Positions 34,794-46,169 are shown, counted from the first letter of the stretch. The stretch is DNA of 46,447 bases from Branchiostoma floridae (GCF_000003815.2 NC_049995.1:757491-803937), one strand, 5' to 3'. Program-made: numbers and translations. Notes: generated from the letters alone by a model not told the origin.

Positions 34794-35045
34794 ACTGCAC
34801 CAGGCACCAACAGCATTGCTACAGCTTGGTCCTCAACACCGCCACTTTCACTGACGCAGAAATAACGTGTGCAGGGTACGGTGGTATCCTGGCAACCATA
34901 CCTGATGAGGGCACTCAGCTCTTCATCATCCAGCTTGTAGGTGACAGAGACACCTGGATCGGACTGGACGACCGCCGGAATGAAGGACAGTTCATGTGGA
35001 GTGATGGCACTCCCTTGGGGTCGGGATACACCTACTGGTCACCAG
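34794..35045 (+). CDS. C-type lectin domain exon 1
   Basis: A 252-nt phase 1-1 exon, acceptor ttaaag, donor gtgagg. It reads DCTRHQQHCYSLV, ATFTDAEITCAGYGG, then DTWIGLDDRRNEG, FMWSDGTP and YTYWSPG. The N-terminal cysteine pair marks a long-form CTLD, and WIGL is the core motif. Split from the second half right before EPN, a known CTLD intron position. Confidence 0.95.
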
Positions 35046-35325
35046 GTGAGGCATAGATTTACGATAAGTCTGTTCCCTTAATCATTCATTGCACACACAA
35101 AAAATCTATAAACCCCACTGAAAGGACGAACTTTATCATGTACTCGTAGAATTTCTTCTTCATAGATGTCATGTTTGCATGAAACGCATATTAGCCGCGA
35201 GAAAAAAAAAGGATTTACATGCGAATGGAAAAAAATGATTTTGATGATCTTGAGCTGAAGACATGTGTGGTTCGGGTAGTCTTACCAAATATTTGTTCCA
35301 TTCCTTTCCTTCAATCATTTTGCAG

Positions 35326-35540
35326 GTGAGCCCAACGACGCATCGACATCCTCTGACCAGGACTGTGTCCATCTGTGGCCACTAGCAGGGTTCCGTTGGG
35401 ATGACCAACCATGTGAGAGGATGGAACACTTTGTCTGCCAGTTCAGTGCCAGCGGTGACAGGTCCAACGCAGACCCAGGCAACAGCAACGTGCCAGGAAA
35501 TAGTCATGATCGTCATCTTGACCATCAGGCCCAGCAATAA
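35326..35540 (+). CDS. C-type lectin domain exon 2 and protein C-terminus
   Basis: A 215-nt terminal exon, acceptor ttttgcag, stop taa at 35538. It reads GEPNDASTSSDQDC, FRWDDQPC and HFVCQF, then a hydrophilic tail rich in N, S, H, D and Q. EPN is the mannose-type sugar motif. The usual WND is WDD, and the usual glutamate before DC is glutamine, so calcium and sugar binding may be altered. There is no transmembrane segment or GPI signal. No AATAAA is seen in the next 1 kb; an ATTAAA lies at about 36299. Confidence 0.94.
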
Positions 35541-37440
35541 CCTCACTTCCAAATATACGAACATCTGCCTTTCACTGTAAGACAGACGCAGAGGTTAACG
35601 GCAAAGTCTCGGTAGAGAGGCATGTAATTCAGGCTTGACTGCAATATGTATGCAAATATCATAAAATGTGTTTCTAATAATCATCAAGAGTCATTAGGCC
35701 GCAACAACTACATTTTTGTATGGTATGCTCTGCAGAGAGAAAAATACAACATGGATAAAAAAAAAACAAATGCACTTACTGTGGCCTTAGGATGTTTTGT
35801 GCTCTCAGCTGTATTCTGTCACTTTGTTTGCATTCATTCACAAGTCATCTAGTAAATTAGATTTCCATGAATATATTAGATTTTATACGTACAATTTCAT
35901 AATGGCACTTTCTAATAGATACAACGCATGGCATATGTGGCACAGTATACGCCCCAGGTGAAATAACTTTGTTCTGTGCAACATGAGAAAAATGTGCTGC
36001 GAAAACCACAGCAAAACGAATGGTGTTTTAGCTTAATCTGTTCCAAATGAACGTTAACAGTTAATTCAAATAGTACGTGTAGGATATCCAAGTATCTGAC
36101 CGGATGAGTTTCTTTATTTCTACTACAAACTATTGGATATAAATGCGATTATATACTTATCCATTTTTTGTCATCTGTTTCAGAACATAAGACCAATAGA
36201 CTACTATGAAGGTATATTTGAAGTTGTATTTTCCCTAGTCAATGTATAAATCTTTTGCCTCTTGAAGTTTGATTACTGTAAAAGCTTTAAAGTTTGTGCA
36301 TTAAATGAATATTCATTCTAAAACAGTGTCTGGAACTATATTCTATTGTATTTGAACGTTACAAAATACCACAAATCTATGACTAGTATTCAAGTTATCC
36401 CATGAGAGACAGCTGTGAAAGTTTCGCGAGTTTTCGTTTTCTCGGCCAACTCCCAAGTTTTAAGGCTTGTATAGGGCACGTTATAACTTTTCTGATGACA
36501 GTACAAAAATTCGTCAAAGAATATCATTGAAATCTGTTTTGTTCAATGTCATCAAACACATTTACAAGAAATTCTAAATGGCTACCTATAGCCTGCAGAT
36601 AGACCCCCTCTCAGGCAGAGCTCTTTTGTTACTGTTGGCTGAAAAAGGGCATCTGGTGACGGTTCCACTACCTCATGGGAGCACCGGTGCAGAAAACCCC
36701 AAGATGGAGTAAGGTATTTATACAGCTTATTCAACAAGTATAGGGTCTTCTCTACCACAGACACTCTAAGACTGCCAAGATTTTACTTAAAATCCTACCA
36801 GAAAAGGGGTTTCAATGGTTTTAGGCCTTTGTGGGGTTTAGGCGCAGACGGTAAATGTTGCGTCACCAGACATCAAGTGTTATCTGAGAGCTATATCAGT
36901 CACGCTAAGCATTCAAACGATGACCCAACACATACACACAAATCACTAACCTTTGATCACAGCTACTTGTATTAAAAGCACACCAGCGAGCCGTGTATCT
37001 ATATCGGCCGCCACTCACAAAAACAGAAAGAAAACAGAGAAGAAGGTATATCATGACGTCATAAATCTCGAACACAATTGATATGAAATGTACGTCGCCT
37101 TTGACGTTCTTTGGCACAATGTCACCGAACGGCGTTCTCTTTCTCGGTGACGTCAACACACAACGCCTCAGGTGTACGTGTAGCCTGATGGGCGAAATTG
37201 GATTTACTTCGTGTTTTTTTTTAATCGTGATTCCAAAACGAACATACAAAGCATGATTTGGGTCATCATGCGTCAAGGTCACGTTACGCACAAAACGAAC
37301 ATACCAAGCATTGAGACTTTGAGACTTCATTAGAAAATTTATTAGTGACGTGACCTAGTGCACGCCACCAATCTCCCTGGACTTCACACAAAAAATAAAA
37401 ACGTACATACAATGGTCAATATTTACAAACATCAATTAAA
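35541..37440. other. 3' flank or UTR, no further gene recognised
   Basis: Probable 3' UTR of the CCP-lectin gene followed by intergenic DNA. A direct repeat of aacgaacatac and neighbours occurs at about 37239 and 37297. The 141-codon minus-strand frame at 36905-37330 has no recognised motif. Confidence 0.45.
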
Positions 37441-37445
37441 AACGG

Positions 37446-38668
37446 TCATGCCATTAAAGGGAAGCAAGACAGTGTTGCAGAGAGGCAGACAGACAGGCTT
37501 GAAGACAGAGAGGTAGACAGACAAAGAGGAAGCCAGACAGGGTAGCAGACAGACAGATAGGCAGACAGATAGAGAGAGAGGTAAACAGACAGGCTTGCAG
37601 ACAGAGAGGTAGCCAGAAAAAGAGGAAGCCAGACAGGGTTGCAGACGGACAGAGATGTAGAGATACAGGCGAACAAACAGATAAAGAGGTAGACAGATAA
37701 AAAGGAAGCCAGACTGGGTTGCAGACAGTGCGTTAGACCGAAAGGTTTGCAGACAGAGAGGCAGACAGAGAAATAAGAAGTCAGACAGGGTTGCAGACAG
37801 ACAGAGAGGCAGACAGACATGCTTGCAGACATAGAGGTAGACAGACAAAGAGGAAGCCAGACAGTGATACTGGCAGACAGAGAGGCAGACAGACAGTTTT
37901 GCAGATATAATCAGACAGATAGGCTTGCCGACAGAGAGGTAGACAAAGAAAGAGGAACCCAGAAAGGATAACAGACAGAGAGGCAGGCAGACAGCCTTGT
38001 AGACAAACAGGTAGATAGACAAAGAGGAAGCCAGATAGCGTTGCAGACAGACAGAGATGTAGAGAGACAATCTAACAGACATATAGAGAGGTAGACAGAC
38101 CAAGAGGAAGCCAGAAGGGTTGCAGACAGTGTGTCAGACCGAAAGGTTTGCATACAGAAAGGTAGCCAGACAGGGTTGAAGACAGACAGAGAGGCAGACA
38201 GAGAGAGAGAGAAGCAAACAGACCGGCTTCCATACAAAGAGGTAGCCAGACAAAGAGGTAGCCAGACAGGGTAGCAGACAGACAGAGAGGCAGACAGACA
38301 GGCTTGCAGACAGAGAGGTAGACAGATATAGAGGTAGCCAGACAGGGTTGCAGACAGACGTCGTAGACAGGAAGGTAGACAGACAGTCTCGCAGACAGAG
38401 AGGCAGACAGACCAAGAGGAAGACAGACAGGGTTGCAGACAAATATAGTCAGACAGACAGGCTTGCCGGCAGAGAGGTAGACAAACAAAGAGGAAGCCAG
38501 ACAGAGTTACAGACAGACAGAGAGGCAGACAGACAGAGAGGCAGACAGACAGGCTTGCAGACAGTGAGGTAGACAGACAAAGAGTAACACGGACAGGGTT
38601 GTAGACAGAGAGGTAGAGAGATAGGCTTACAGACAGAGAGGTAGACAGACATAGAGGAAGCCAAACAG
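37446..38668. repeat. Composite GACAGA-rich minisatellite
   Basis: About 1.2 kb of purine-rich tandem repeats. Two unit types alternate, one of 44 bp (gcagacagagaggtagacag to cagggtt) and one of 32 bp (gcagacagacagagaggcag to caggctt), giving a common 76-bp period. Copies are diverged. Minus-strand frames of up to 268 codons exist only because the repeat lacks stops. Confidence 0.9.
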
Positions 38669-38669
38669 T

Positions 38670-39115
38670 TTTTTTTTTGTTAAAAACAACAACAACTATG
38701 GTACATTTGTCAACCACTAAAACTAGTGTTTGTACAGTCGAGTACTATTGCACATGGAGGGATGACATATACTGGTGTGTCTGGACGAATTACATGTGTA
38801 ACTTAATATGCAGTACATTGGCAGTGGAACAGTCAGGAAAGACAAATACATGTAGTACATTTGTCAAAATATTGGGAAACCTTAAGGAATATGTACAGTC
38901 TGTTACTACACTATGATCAAACATGGAGTAGTCTAACAATAGGTGGGGTTCATGCAAAAATATCAATAGTAAATTTGTACAATCAATCTACATTGGCTGT
39001 CAGTCTACAATTGTAAATCCGTTCTTCGAAGTCCTTTTCAAAGACATTAACGGGGTTAGTTATGCACAGGAGTGGGTCTTTTCTATGCCAGATCCAAGTT
39101 TTAAAGATTGTCCAT
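38670..39115. other. Sequence between the minisatellite and the LINE
   Basis: Probably 3' UTR of the minus-strand LINE or unrelated intergenic DNA. No motif was recognised. Confidence 0.4.
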
Positions 39116-40860
39116 TTAGCCACAGTAACAGTAAAGGTATTTTTTCTGGTTTTTAGCAGTTATTAAATGATCATTTTTTCCAAATAAAATCTCCTGAAAA
39201 GTAATTTCTATGTTGGGCAAGGGTACATATGTGTTAACTAATTCCCAGAATTTACACAGTCTTTCACATTTAAAGAACATATGTTCATAATCTTCTAAGT
39301 TTCCATTGCTACAAAGGGTACATGTTGCATCATATATATGTCCAGTTTCATCTTTGATACCCCATTTTTTGCAGATTGTGCGCACATGGTAATATCCGGT
39401 GTAATAGTTTGTAGTTTAACTCTGCTAACTTAGTGTCTTTACAGGCATGTGTGCTTAACCATCTCCAGATATTGTCCCAAGTCAGGGTTTCAGTAGGAAA
39501 TATGGATTGCCATTTTTTACAGCATGTTGGTTCCTTGGCCAGTGCCTGCACTATTGTATTGTAAAACAATTTGCAGGCGTTCTTGCTTTTGATTTGTTTT
39601 GTTGTTTTACCATCAAATATACATGGGGAAATGGTGTTAAGCTCTAATCTTTGATAAGGAATTGGGCCTCTATGGTTTCTTATTGCATTCTTCCATGTAA
39701 GAGGTATAGCTGGAAACAGAGTTATAACGTTATATTCAATAATACCATTAGGTCTTGTGTTTAGGTTAAGCTGAGGATAGTGATCTAGAGACATGAACCT
39801 GTCAAAGGGGAAAATCTCTTTTATGAATATTATCTCTTTATTTATCCAGGTTGGAAAGAAAATTGTTTTACCTTGTGACCTTATATATTTGTTGCACCAT
39901 ATAGTTTCACCCATTATTTCACTTACACTAGAGGGTTTGTTCTTACCTCCACCACCAGCAGAGTGGAAGGCTGATATTACCTGTTTATAAAATGTGGGGA
40001 ATTTACTCATGTCAGGACCATCTTTATCAGAAGTAAAGTCCATATGTAATAGTAAATTGTCTTGACCAAGGGAGTTTATAAATGTTAAAGCAATAACTTT
40101 CCATCTTGCGTTGTCATTCGTCACTAATCTTGGTATCCAGGATGCAAGCAGGGCTTGTCTTTGGATATCTAAGTTTGTGAGGCCTAATCCTCCCAACTCA
40201 ATAGGTTGGCTAACAATATCTCTTTTAATCCGATATTTTCTACCATTCCACAGGAAAGTAAACATTTCTGTCTTTACAATGTTTATCACCCAAGGTGGGG
40301 TAAGAATCATAGACATGTTATAGATTATTTGTGAAAGGGCAAGGGATTTTAAGACAGTAACTTTTCCATATAGGTTTCTACCTTTCCAGATTTGAAGTGT
40401 GGTTTTCAGTCTTTCTATCTTTTTCTCCAAGTTTAGAAGTTCACATTCATGGTGTAGGGATGAGTTACAGAAGTATATACCTAAGGATTTTATATATTCT
40501 ATGTCTTTGGCCAAGATATACCCAAGGGGGTGTCTTGTCTGTCGACATTGGATCCAATTCATAAACCTTCACATTTTTTTAACATTTAAATTTAGGTTTG
40601 ACACTACAAAAATCTTGAATAAGTCTGAAGGCATTTTCCATTGATGTCAGGTCAGATACAAACAAGGTAGTATCATCAGCTACCTGTGAGATTTTAATGT
40701 CAACAGTTTCATTAGAATGGGTTTTAACTTTAATTCCGTCCACGTCTTGTGCCTGTCTGATCTTTACAGCCATAATCTCTACTGTGAGGATGAATAAAAG
40801 AGCAGATATGGGACAGCCTTGGCGTATGCCTTTCTGTCTGCAAGGACTGCAAATCCGCAC
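39116..40860 (-). mobile_element. L1/Tx1-like non-LTR retrotransposon, 5'-truncated and frameshifted
   Basis: Three minus-strand frames in order. At 40860-40579: RT core with GIRQGCPISALLF and the VADD active-site box (usually YADD). At 40562-39348: the post-RT thumb and connection with LGIYFCNSSL, IWKGRNLYGKVTVLKSLALS, PIELGGLGLTNLDIQ. At 39385-39116: a zinc-knuckle tail, CTLCSNGNLEDYEHMFFKC. Frameshifts near 40570 and 39370 break it, and the endonuclease and N-terminal RT are missing. The L1/Tx1 style is inferred from the GK-x-x-x-x-K and GGLGL layout. Confidence 0.88.
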
Positions 40861-40862
40861 TG

Positions 40863-41069
40863 AGCCAACATCTGCTCCAGTCGCGCCACATCGTTACCAC
40901 CAAGTCTATCTTAGACACCATTGAGATTATCGACCAAGAACCACGTAAAGCCCACAGAAAGGTTAAAGAAGCAGTTCACATCCAGCTTGAAGGTGCGAAA
41001 CTAAACCGCAATGATGGCTTGGAGCTGCCTAAGTCCTACTTACCCCTAGTCCGCAAGGAGGCGGGGTGA
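40863..41069 (+). pseudogene. GIY-YIG endonuclease tail of a retroelement, probably Penelope-like
   Basis: The plus-strand frame reads KSILDTIEIIDQEPRKAHRK, then KEAVHIQLEGAKLNRNDG and LELPKSYLPLV before a tga stop. The KEAVHI and LNRNDG...LP blocks match the end of GIY-YIG domains attached to Penelope-like and some other retroelements. The remainder of the element is absent; it abuts the opposite-strand LINE at about 40860. Confidence 0.65.
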
Positions 41070-41393
41070 GGGGCGGAAGATCCACGCAAGTCCTGACATA
41101 GTTTTCCCAACTCTCGCGAGAACTAGGTCATTCCGTGACCAAGATGGACTGATAGCCATCGAAAATGTGGAGGTGGGTGTACTTACCTTTCATACAGTCA
41201 CTGGTTGATGAAAAATCCTATTTACTGTGAACACACGTGACTAATGAATCTCTTCAAGGATGAACACATTATTAAACACACACTTGATACTGAACGTCAC
41301 ACCTGTAAAACACACAAACACAAATAAAACATTTTAACGTACCTTTTCTTCAGTTTCAGTGTTTGTCATTGGTATCTATAGTTCATTGATACA

Positions 41394-41775
41394 TAGAACT
41401 TTATTGCACGACATTTGTATACGGTACAATGTATGGCAACAACTATTACACAAAGTACAAAATAGGTGTATAGAATAAGACTTAGCATCCTTATTAACAT
41501 AGCAAAAAGGGCTAAACCAAGATATAATGTTACAATCGAGTTGGGCTAATCATGGCTTTCATTATTCTTTCTAATAACAAAGCAGTCTTTGATATATTTG
41601 CCTAACTTTGCATTATGGGAGTTGTGGCATCTAAAGATATATACAGATCTGTCTTTAGCATCGAGGTTCTTGAAATCTGCTGTAATAGATTCTAGAAATG
41701 TGAATAGCTCATTACGTAAAATAGTGTATTTAGAACATTCCACCACTTGTCCTTGGTGCTGAATACTATTCAAAA
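41394..41775 (-). mobile_element. LINE 3' end, copy A
   Basis: The minus strand has a tail frame, VVECSKYTILRNELFTFLES through IKDCFVIRKN, then a stop at 41546 and a 3' UTR ending at agaactttattgcacga (plus-strand text). YTILRNELFT matches YASLRNELFT in the foldback element's RT fragment. 5'-truncated. Confidence 0.72.
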
Positions 41776-42002
41776 TACATGAAACATTATATTGAATACT
41801 ACCCAGTACCCGTTACATCTGTAATTGGTGCTAATAAACACTACATCTGTTCCACAAAAATGTACTTGAGGCTGTACAACACACAAGTTAGTACTAACAC
41901 CATCCACACACAACTTCGAGATGTCTTACAGGAAACATCTGCCCAAATTCCAACAATAACGCGATTTGTTTTGGGCTGATTCAATTCATATATGCGTTTA
42001 CA

Positions 42003-42400
42003 AGAAGAAGAAGAACTTTATTGCGCAACGATCGTACACGGTACAATGTATGGTAAAAAAAGGAAGAAACAAAATTATCATCCTTATTACTAAAACAAGT
42101 ATCAAACATAGTACATATGCAGATTATTAATATAGAATGAAAGTCAACCTAATGTCTGGAACAATAAGAGCTAGCCTAAATCATCGATATTGTACTACAA
42201 TCGAGTGGGGCTAATTATGGGTTTTGGCATTTTTTCTTATGACAAAGCAGTCTTTTATATATTTACCTAATTTAGCATTGTGGGAGTTGTTACATCTGAA
42301 TATCATAATCAAATCTATCTGTAGCATTAAGTCTCTTAAAATCTGTTGTATTTGATTCGAGGAATGTGAATAACTCATTACGTGAAACATGATTGTACCT
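42003..42400 (-). mobile_element. LINE 3' end, copy B
   Basis: It shares with copy A the terminal agaactttattgcgcaacg and cggtacaatgtatgg, a ggctaattatgg segment and the diverged coding tail (caaagcagtctttt, gaatgtgaataactcattac). It ends in (gaa)n on the plus strand, a microsatellite tail as in CR1-type LINEs. Confidence 0.7.
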
Positions 42401-42742
42401 ACTTACATAAGAATGAACTGACTAATGTTTTATTACAATTTTATGTAAAGTTTGTCTCAACACGATTTATCGCAAAATTGCTGTAAAGGCAGTGTCTTTT
42501 GAAACTATTAGTTCCATGGCATGACAAATCACATATATAACGTCTACTCATGTATAATTCATTGCAATGCTCTTACAGCGATCTTATTACCTTTGTTTCA
42601 TTTCTTTTCCTTTGGCTGTCTCACTCCATACTATTTCATTACACTCTGATCTGTTATGTCCAAATTATTTTACTGCATTACCGATTTCTGAAGCCTTAGA
42701 GCAAGAGACTCTAAGTTTGGCTAAATCTTGACTTTTGACTAA

Positions 42743-43033
42743 TCACTGAACTGAAATATCTTGTTTTAATGCGTCCCTCTTCTCGCGCTCAATAATGGCA
42801 AGGTCTTCTTCAAACGAGTATCCGAACATCTCGAAGTCCGGTTTGTAAATTTCCCCGATATGACGTATGTCCTCCGTCGGGACCTGTCGGAAGGTGTTGC
42901 CGAAGCCCGTTCTAGCCCGTGTGGGGTGTTGTCTCGGGAGAATGCCGTCCTTCCCTTCAACACCAATCTTGTGGAAGAACAGACGAAGGTCTTCTGCCAG
43001 GGTGTCGGTATGAGCGATGAAGTCGTATTTAAC
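42743..43033 (-). CDS. Carbohydrate sulfotransferase, terminal exon
   Basis: The minus-strand exon is 291 nt, phase 0, acceptor aactag, stop tga at 42745-42743. It encodes 96 residues starting VKYDFIAHTDTLAEDLRLFF and including KPDFEMFGYSFEEDL near the end. This is the C-terminal part of the HNK-1/chondroitin 4-O-sulfotransferase family (sulfotransferase family 2), in which YDFIG-x-x-E-TL and Y-x-x-DF-x-MF-x-Y are conserved. These Golgi enzymes transfer sulfate from PAPS to glycans. A minus-strand AATAAA lies at 42433-42428, about 310 bp after the stop. The longer open frame here (42766-43152) is out of phase and is a shadow. Confidence 0.9.
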   Translation of the reverse strand, partial: VKYDFIAHTDTLAEDLRLFFHKIGVEGKDGILPRQHPTRARTGFGNTFRQVPTEDIRHIGEIYKPDFEMFGYSFEEDLAIIEREKRDALKQDISVQ

Positions 43034-43557
43034 CTAGTTAAGTAGGAAGGTACAGTTAGGTACGGCGAAACCATTGTAATAATACAAGTAAGTAGGTTTG
43101 TATTATGCATGCCTAATGATGTTTGGGACCCTGCTGTCTTCTTTATGGTCATATGAAATGGGTCGTTTAAGATTTTGTTTTTTTTTTGGGGGGGGGATAA
43201 GTCACATTTCTGAACTTCAAATTATACAGCTTGCGACGATGGTGGCGCGTATTGTATGTTTCAGTACCAGCTGATGCCGTGTAGCTATTTTCTTTTCATA
43301 ACTTGACAGACTTTCAGCATTACTTTCCCACTTGTTCATTTTTGTGAATTCGTTTTTTTTCTGATGCACATGGACATGTACAGATGCACACACACTTAGT
43401 CCAATACATGGTCATGACAAATTTAGCTATTGAAATAAGAAATAAGAATATAAGAAAATACAGTATAGCCAAAGCCAAATTACTTCTAATTACTCCATTT
43501 CAATTTCGAGAATTCTGAAACAAATCCATGTTGTATGATGTGATATACATAAAATAC

Positions 43558-43707
43558 CTGACAGGGAGAACATAGACTGAAGAAAGGTTCCCAGTGCGCA
43601 TTGGGATAGTTTCTGTTGATGATACTCAGGATAAAATCTCGGAAGGGAACCGGATAAAAGTCATCAACTGTAGTCTTCATGGATCCTGGCTTTCTCTGGG
43701 AGCCAAA
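43558..43707 (-). CDS. Carbohydrate sulfotransferase, penultimate exon
   Basis: The minus-strand exon is 150 nt, phase 0-0, acceptor atttttcag, donor gtattt. It reads FGSQRKPGSMKTTVDDFYPV, then FRDFILSIINRNYPNAHWEP and FFSLCSPCQ. F-x-x-F...HW-x-P...LC-x-PC is the diagnostic core of carbohydrate sulfotransferases CHST8-14. It splices in frame to VKYDFIAH in the terminal exon. Confidence 0.9.
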
Positions 43708-43789
43708 CTGAAAAATAAACAATGACATTGAAAAGTATAGGATAGTATAAAGAATCCGGCAGGCATAACCGTATTCCTTAGAACATGTA

Positions 43790-44210
43790 AATTCTGTGAC
43801 CACTTATATCTTTTACTAGATTGTAAATTACTAGATTGTAAATTATATGAATACGAACGCCAATCCCTATTCAGTACTATACTGATAGACAATAATTATA
43901 AGAAAATGTCAAAACAAGACCTTATTGAAATACTTGATGTCATGCACGAACATCATGCGATTAACGCAATATGTAAATATATCTCCATGTGTTTCAAAAC
44001 CAGAGATGAATATGTTAGATGCAACTATTAGCGATAGTATATGACATTACCTGGTGTAACACATATTGTCTTAGTTCTCTTTCCATTTAGCCTCGTTTAA
44101 AATCAATGTATAAGTTTAGTTTTCTTTGCATTCATAACACCACACGTACGTGGTCATTTTGTGCATTTTGCCTTCGGGCATGAATATCCAATATAGATTA
44201 TAAGGCCACA
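43790..44210 (+). mobile_element. LINE RT-tail fragment and 3' end within the sulfotransferase intron
   Basis: The plus strand encodes YEYERQSLFSTIL, then KQDLIEILDVMHEHHAINAI and a stop at about 44030, preceded by a small duplication (tactagattgtaaat). The pattern resembles the last residues of LINE reverse transcriptases. A 3' UTR-like tail contains ttttgccttcgggcatgaat. Confidence 0.6.
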
Positions 44211-44966
44211 GCAAGTAAATCTTATGGATGACATCCACGCGCTCATTAATTTTCGCCTGATTTGAGAAAAAAAACAAGATTTTTTTTCTTCTTCAGGGAT
44301 GGTCAGATAGACCAAAATAGGTAAATGGGTTGTGTTGTAACCAAATAATAGAATATAGAATTGACACTAGATAGGTAGCATTGACTGTAGTTGCAGAAGT
44401 GAAACTTGCTGGATAGTTGTAAGAGTGACACCAATATGGAAGCTATGAGTGTAGTTGCCAACATGGTTAGTGATACCATTCTACCACACTAGTGTCACTT
44501 TAACTACACTGGTGCACTTCTTAAATACAGGAATGAATGCCTTGTTGGTTGTGATGCCATATTTTGTCACTTCAATTCTTGTTATAACGTTTATGGTGTC
44601 TATTTTGAAAATTTACCATCTTGTTTTTTTTTTTTACCCGTCTTGTTTTTTTTTCGCCCTTCCTCATTATTTTTGCAGTTTGCAGAGGATGTTATCCATA
44701 AAATTTACTTGCTGTTGCCTTAGTATTATTAACAACATACGTTTCCTGCAGTACCAAGAAGGGCGTCTGATTTAACTTTTCTTGCCAACTACTAGCAACA
44801 TAAACATAAAAATATCATCAAGATCAAATCACGGCTTGTCGTGTATGTTGTTCACAGCTAAATACACAGACACGGAGATAGAGATAGAGACACGCACAGA
44901 CACACACATGCACAAGAAAGCTTCTTCTTTTTCAGTCTCTCAAATTTACACGGTGAAGACACCAAC

Positions 44967-45081
44967 CTTTCTTGCTGTTGTTTTTGTCCAGTTTTCCTTC
45001 CGTGTTTTCTGCTGCAGTTTATTTATAAACGAAAACCGGCGTGGATTGCTCACAAATTTGTCAAGCCAGGCAGACACTAGC
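44967..45081 (-). CDS. Carbohydrate sulfotransferase, antepenultimate exon
   Basis: The minus-strand exon is 115 nt, entering in phase 2 and leaving in phase 0, acceptor gactttcag, donor gttggt (weak; an alternative is acc|gtgtaa 18 bp further). It reads R/LVSAWLDKFVSN, then INKLQQKTRKENW. RLVSA-x-x-DKF is the 3'-phosphosulfate-binding motif of the family. The upstream exons with the 5' PAPS-binding PK-x-x-x-T motif were not found and lie beyond or were missed. Confidence 0.82.
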
Positions 45082-45955
45082 CTGAAAGTCAGAAAATGAA
45101 TATATATTGTCAAAGTGTCAATATATATCACTGCGAACATATGTCAGGAGGCAAAAATATTAGTATGTGTATCTACGAAAAGCTGCAAGAAATTAGAAAG
45201 CCACCGTCGATCCGGGATTGAAATCAAGATGCATTACGCTCGTAACTTGGCCTTCGTCGTGCACTTCCTTTACAAATGTACCTATTATCGTCTACTTTGG
45301 GTCACGCACTCTCATCAAGGTGGTATATGTAAAATGCGGTTCACATGAGCAGTAAAGAACGACAGAAGTATGAAACTTGGTGAAATAAGTTAGCTTCTAG
45401 CGACATCGCAACAGCAAGATGGATATTTATCAGACATTGCCGTGTTCAAATGACTGATTTCTTGGAAGAGAAATATCTTTTATGAACAGTTAGCTATTTA
45501 AGCACACGAAAGACAATACACACATATACATATACACACATCCACATACACATCAACTCGCACACACTACGTGCTATTTACGTGCAAAAACGTGTGCAAT
45601 ATTTTGGGATCCGTAAGTGGTATGTACCGCCTCCGTACGAAATCGCACGGATCCAACGGATTTTGGAGCACGCAGACCCGCCGAAGAACATTAAGTGCAT
45701 TTAGAACTTTTTCTGCGTTCGGACTGCGGACTAAGCCCTGCAGAAGCCAGTACGGGCGATGCGAGTAGAGTGAGTAAGGAAACCATACGTACTCAGCAGG
45801 TGTAAGTGTGTACTGCATACGATAACGTTGAATCGCACAGAGATCGTACGTTGTAAGCACGTACATCTCCTTGGGCAACGAACGATGCACACAAACACTC
45901 ACGACATACAGACCGCATACTTATTTCATTAAGCAACCAAGAGAGTGACGTGCGT
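45082..45955. other. Upstream intron of the sulfotransferase gene, nothing recognised
   Basis: I searched the minus strand for the PAPS 5'-binding segment and saw none. A 111-codon minus-strand frame at 45567-45902 has no family motif. Confidence 0.4.
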
Positions 45956-46107
45956 TGACGTGCTCCCTCCCTGCTCTTGACGTACTCCCTCCTTGCTCTT
46001 GACGTACTCCCTCCCTGCTCTTGACGTACTCCCTCCCTGCTCTTGACGTACTCCCTCCTTGCTCTTGACGTACTCCTTTCCTACTCTTGACGCATCCTCC
46101 CTGCTCT
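45956..46107. repeat. 22-bp minisatellite
   Basis: About seven copies of tgacgtactccctccctgctc plus t, with one or two changes per copy; the last copy is 20 bp. There are no unique spacers, so it is not a CRISPR-like array. Confidence 0.92.
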
Positions 46108-46169
46108 TGCCAGTCCTTCCCCCACGTTTCCAGAAAAAAATATGGGCAGAAACCACGTACGGCTGGTTT

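Noticed and set aside
36905-37330. 141-codon minus-strand ORF
   Set aside because: No recognisable domain, no splice or polyadenylation context, and base composition like the surrounding intergenic DNA.
37432-38717. Long minus-strand ORFs (up to 268 codons) that look like Leu/Ser/Cys-rich membrane proteins
   Set aside because: They translate a tandem GACAGA minisatellite; several frames are open at once because the unit lacks stops.
42766-43152. 128-codon minus-strand ORF
   Set aside because: Out of phase with the sulfotransferase terminal exon, which it overlaps; a shadow frame.
45567-45902. 111-codon minus-strand ORF upstream of the sulfotransferase exons
   Set aside because: Checked as a missing sulfotransferase exon; it lacks the PAPS-binding PK-x-x-x-T region and any other family motif.
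45956-46107. Direct repeats as a CRISPR-like array
   Set aside because: The copies are contiguous without unique spacers and the DNA is animal.
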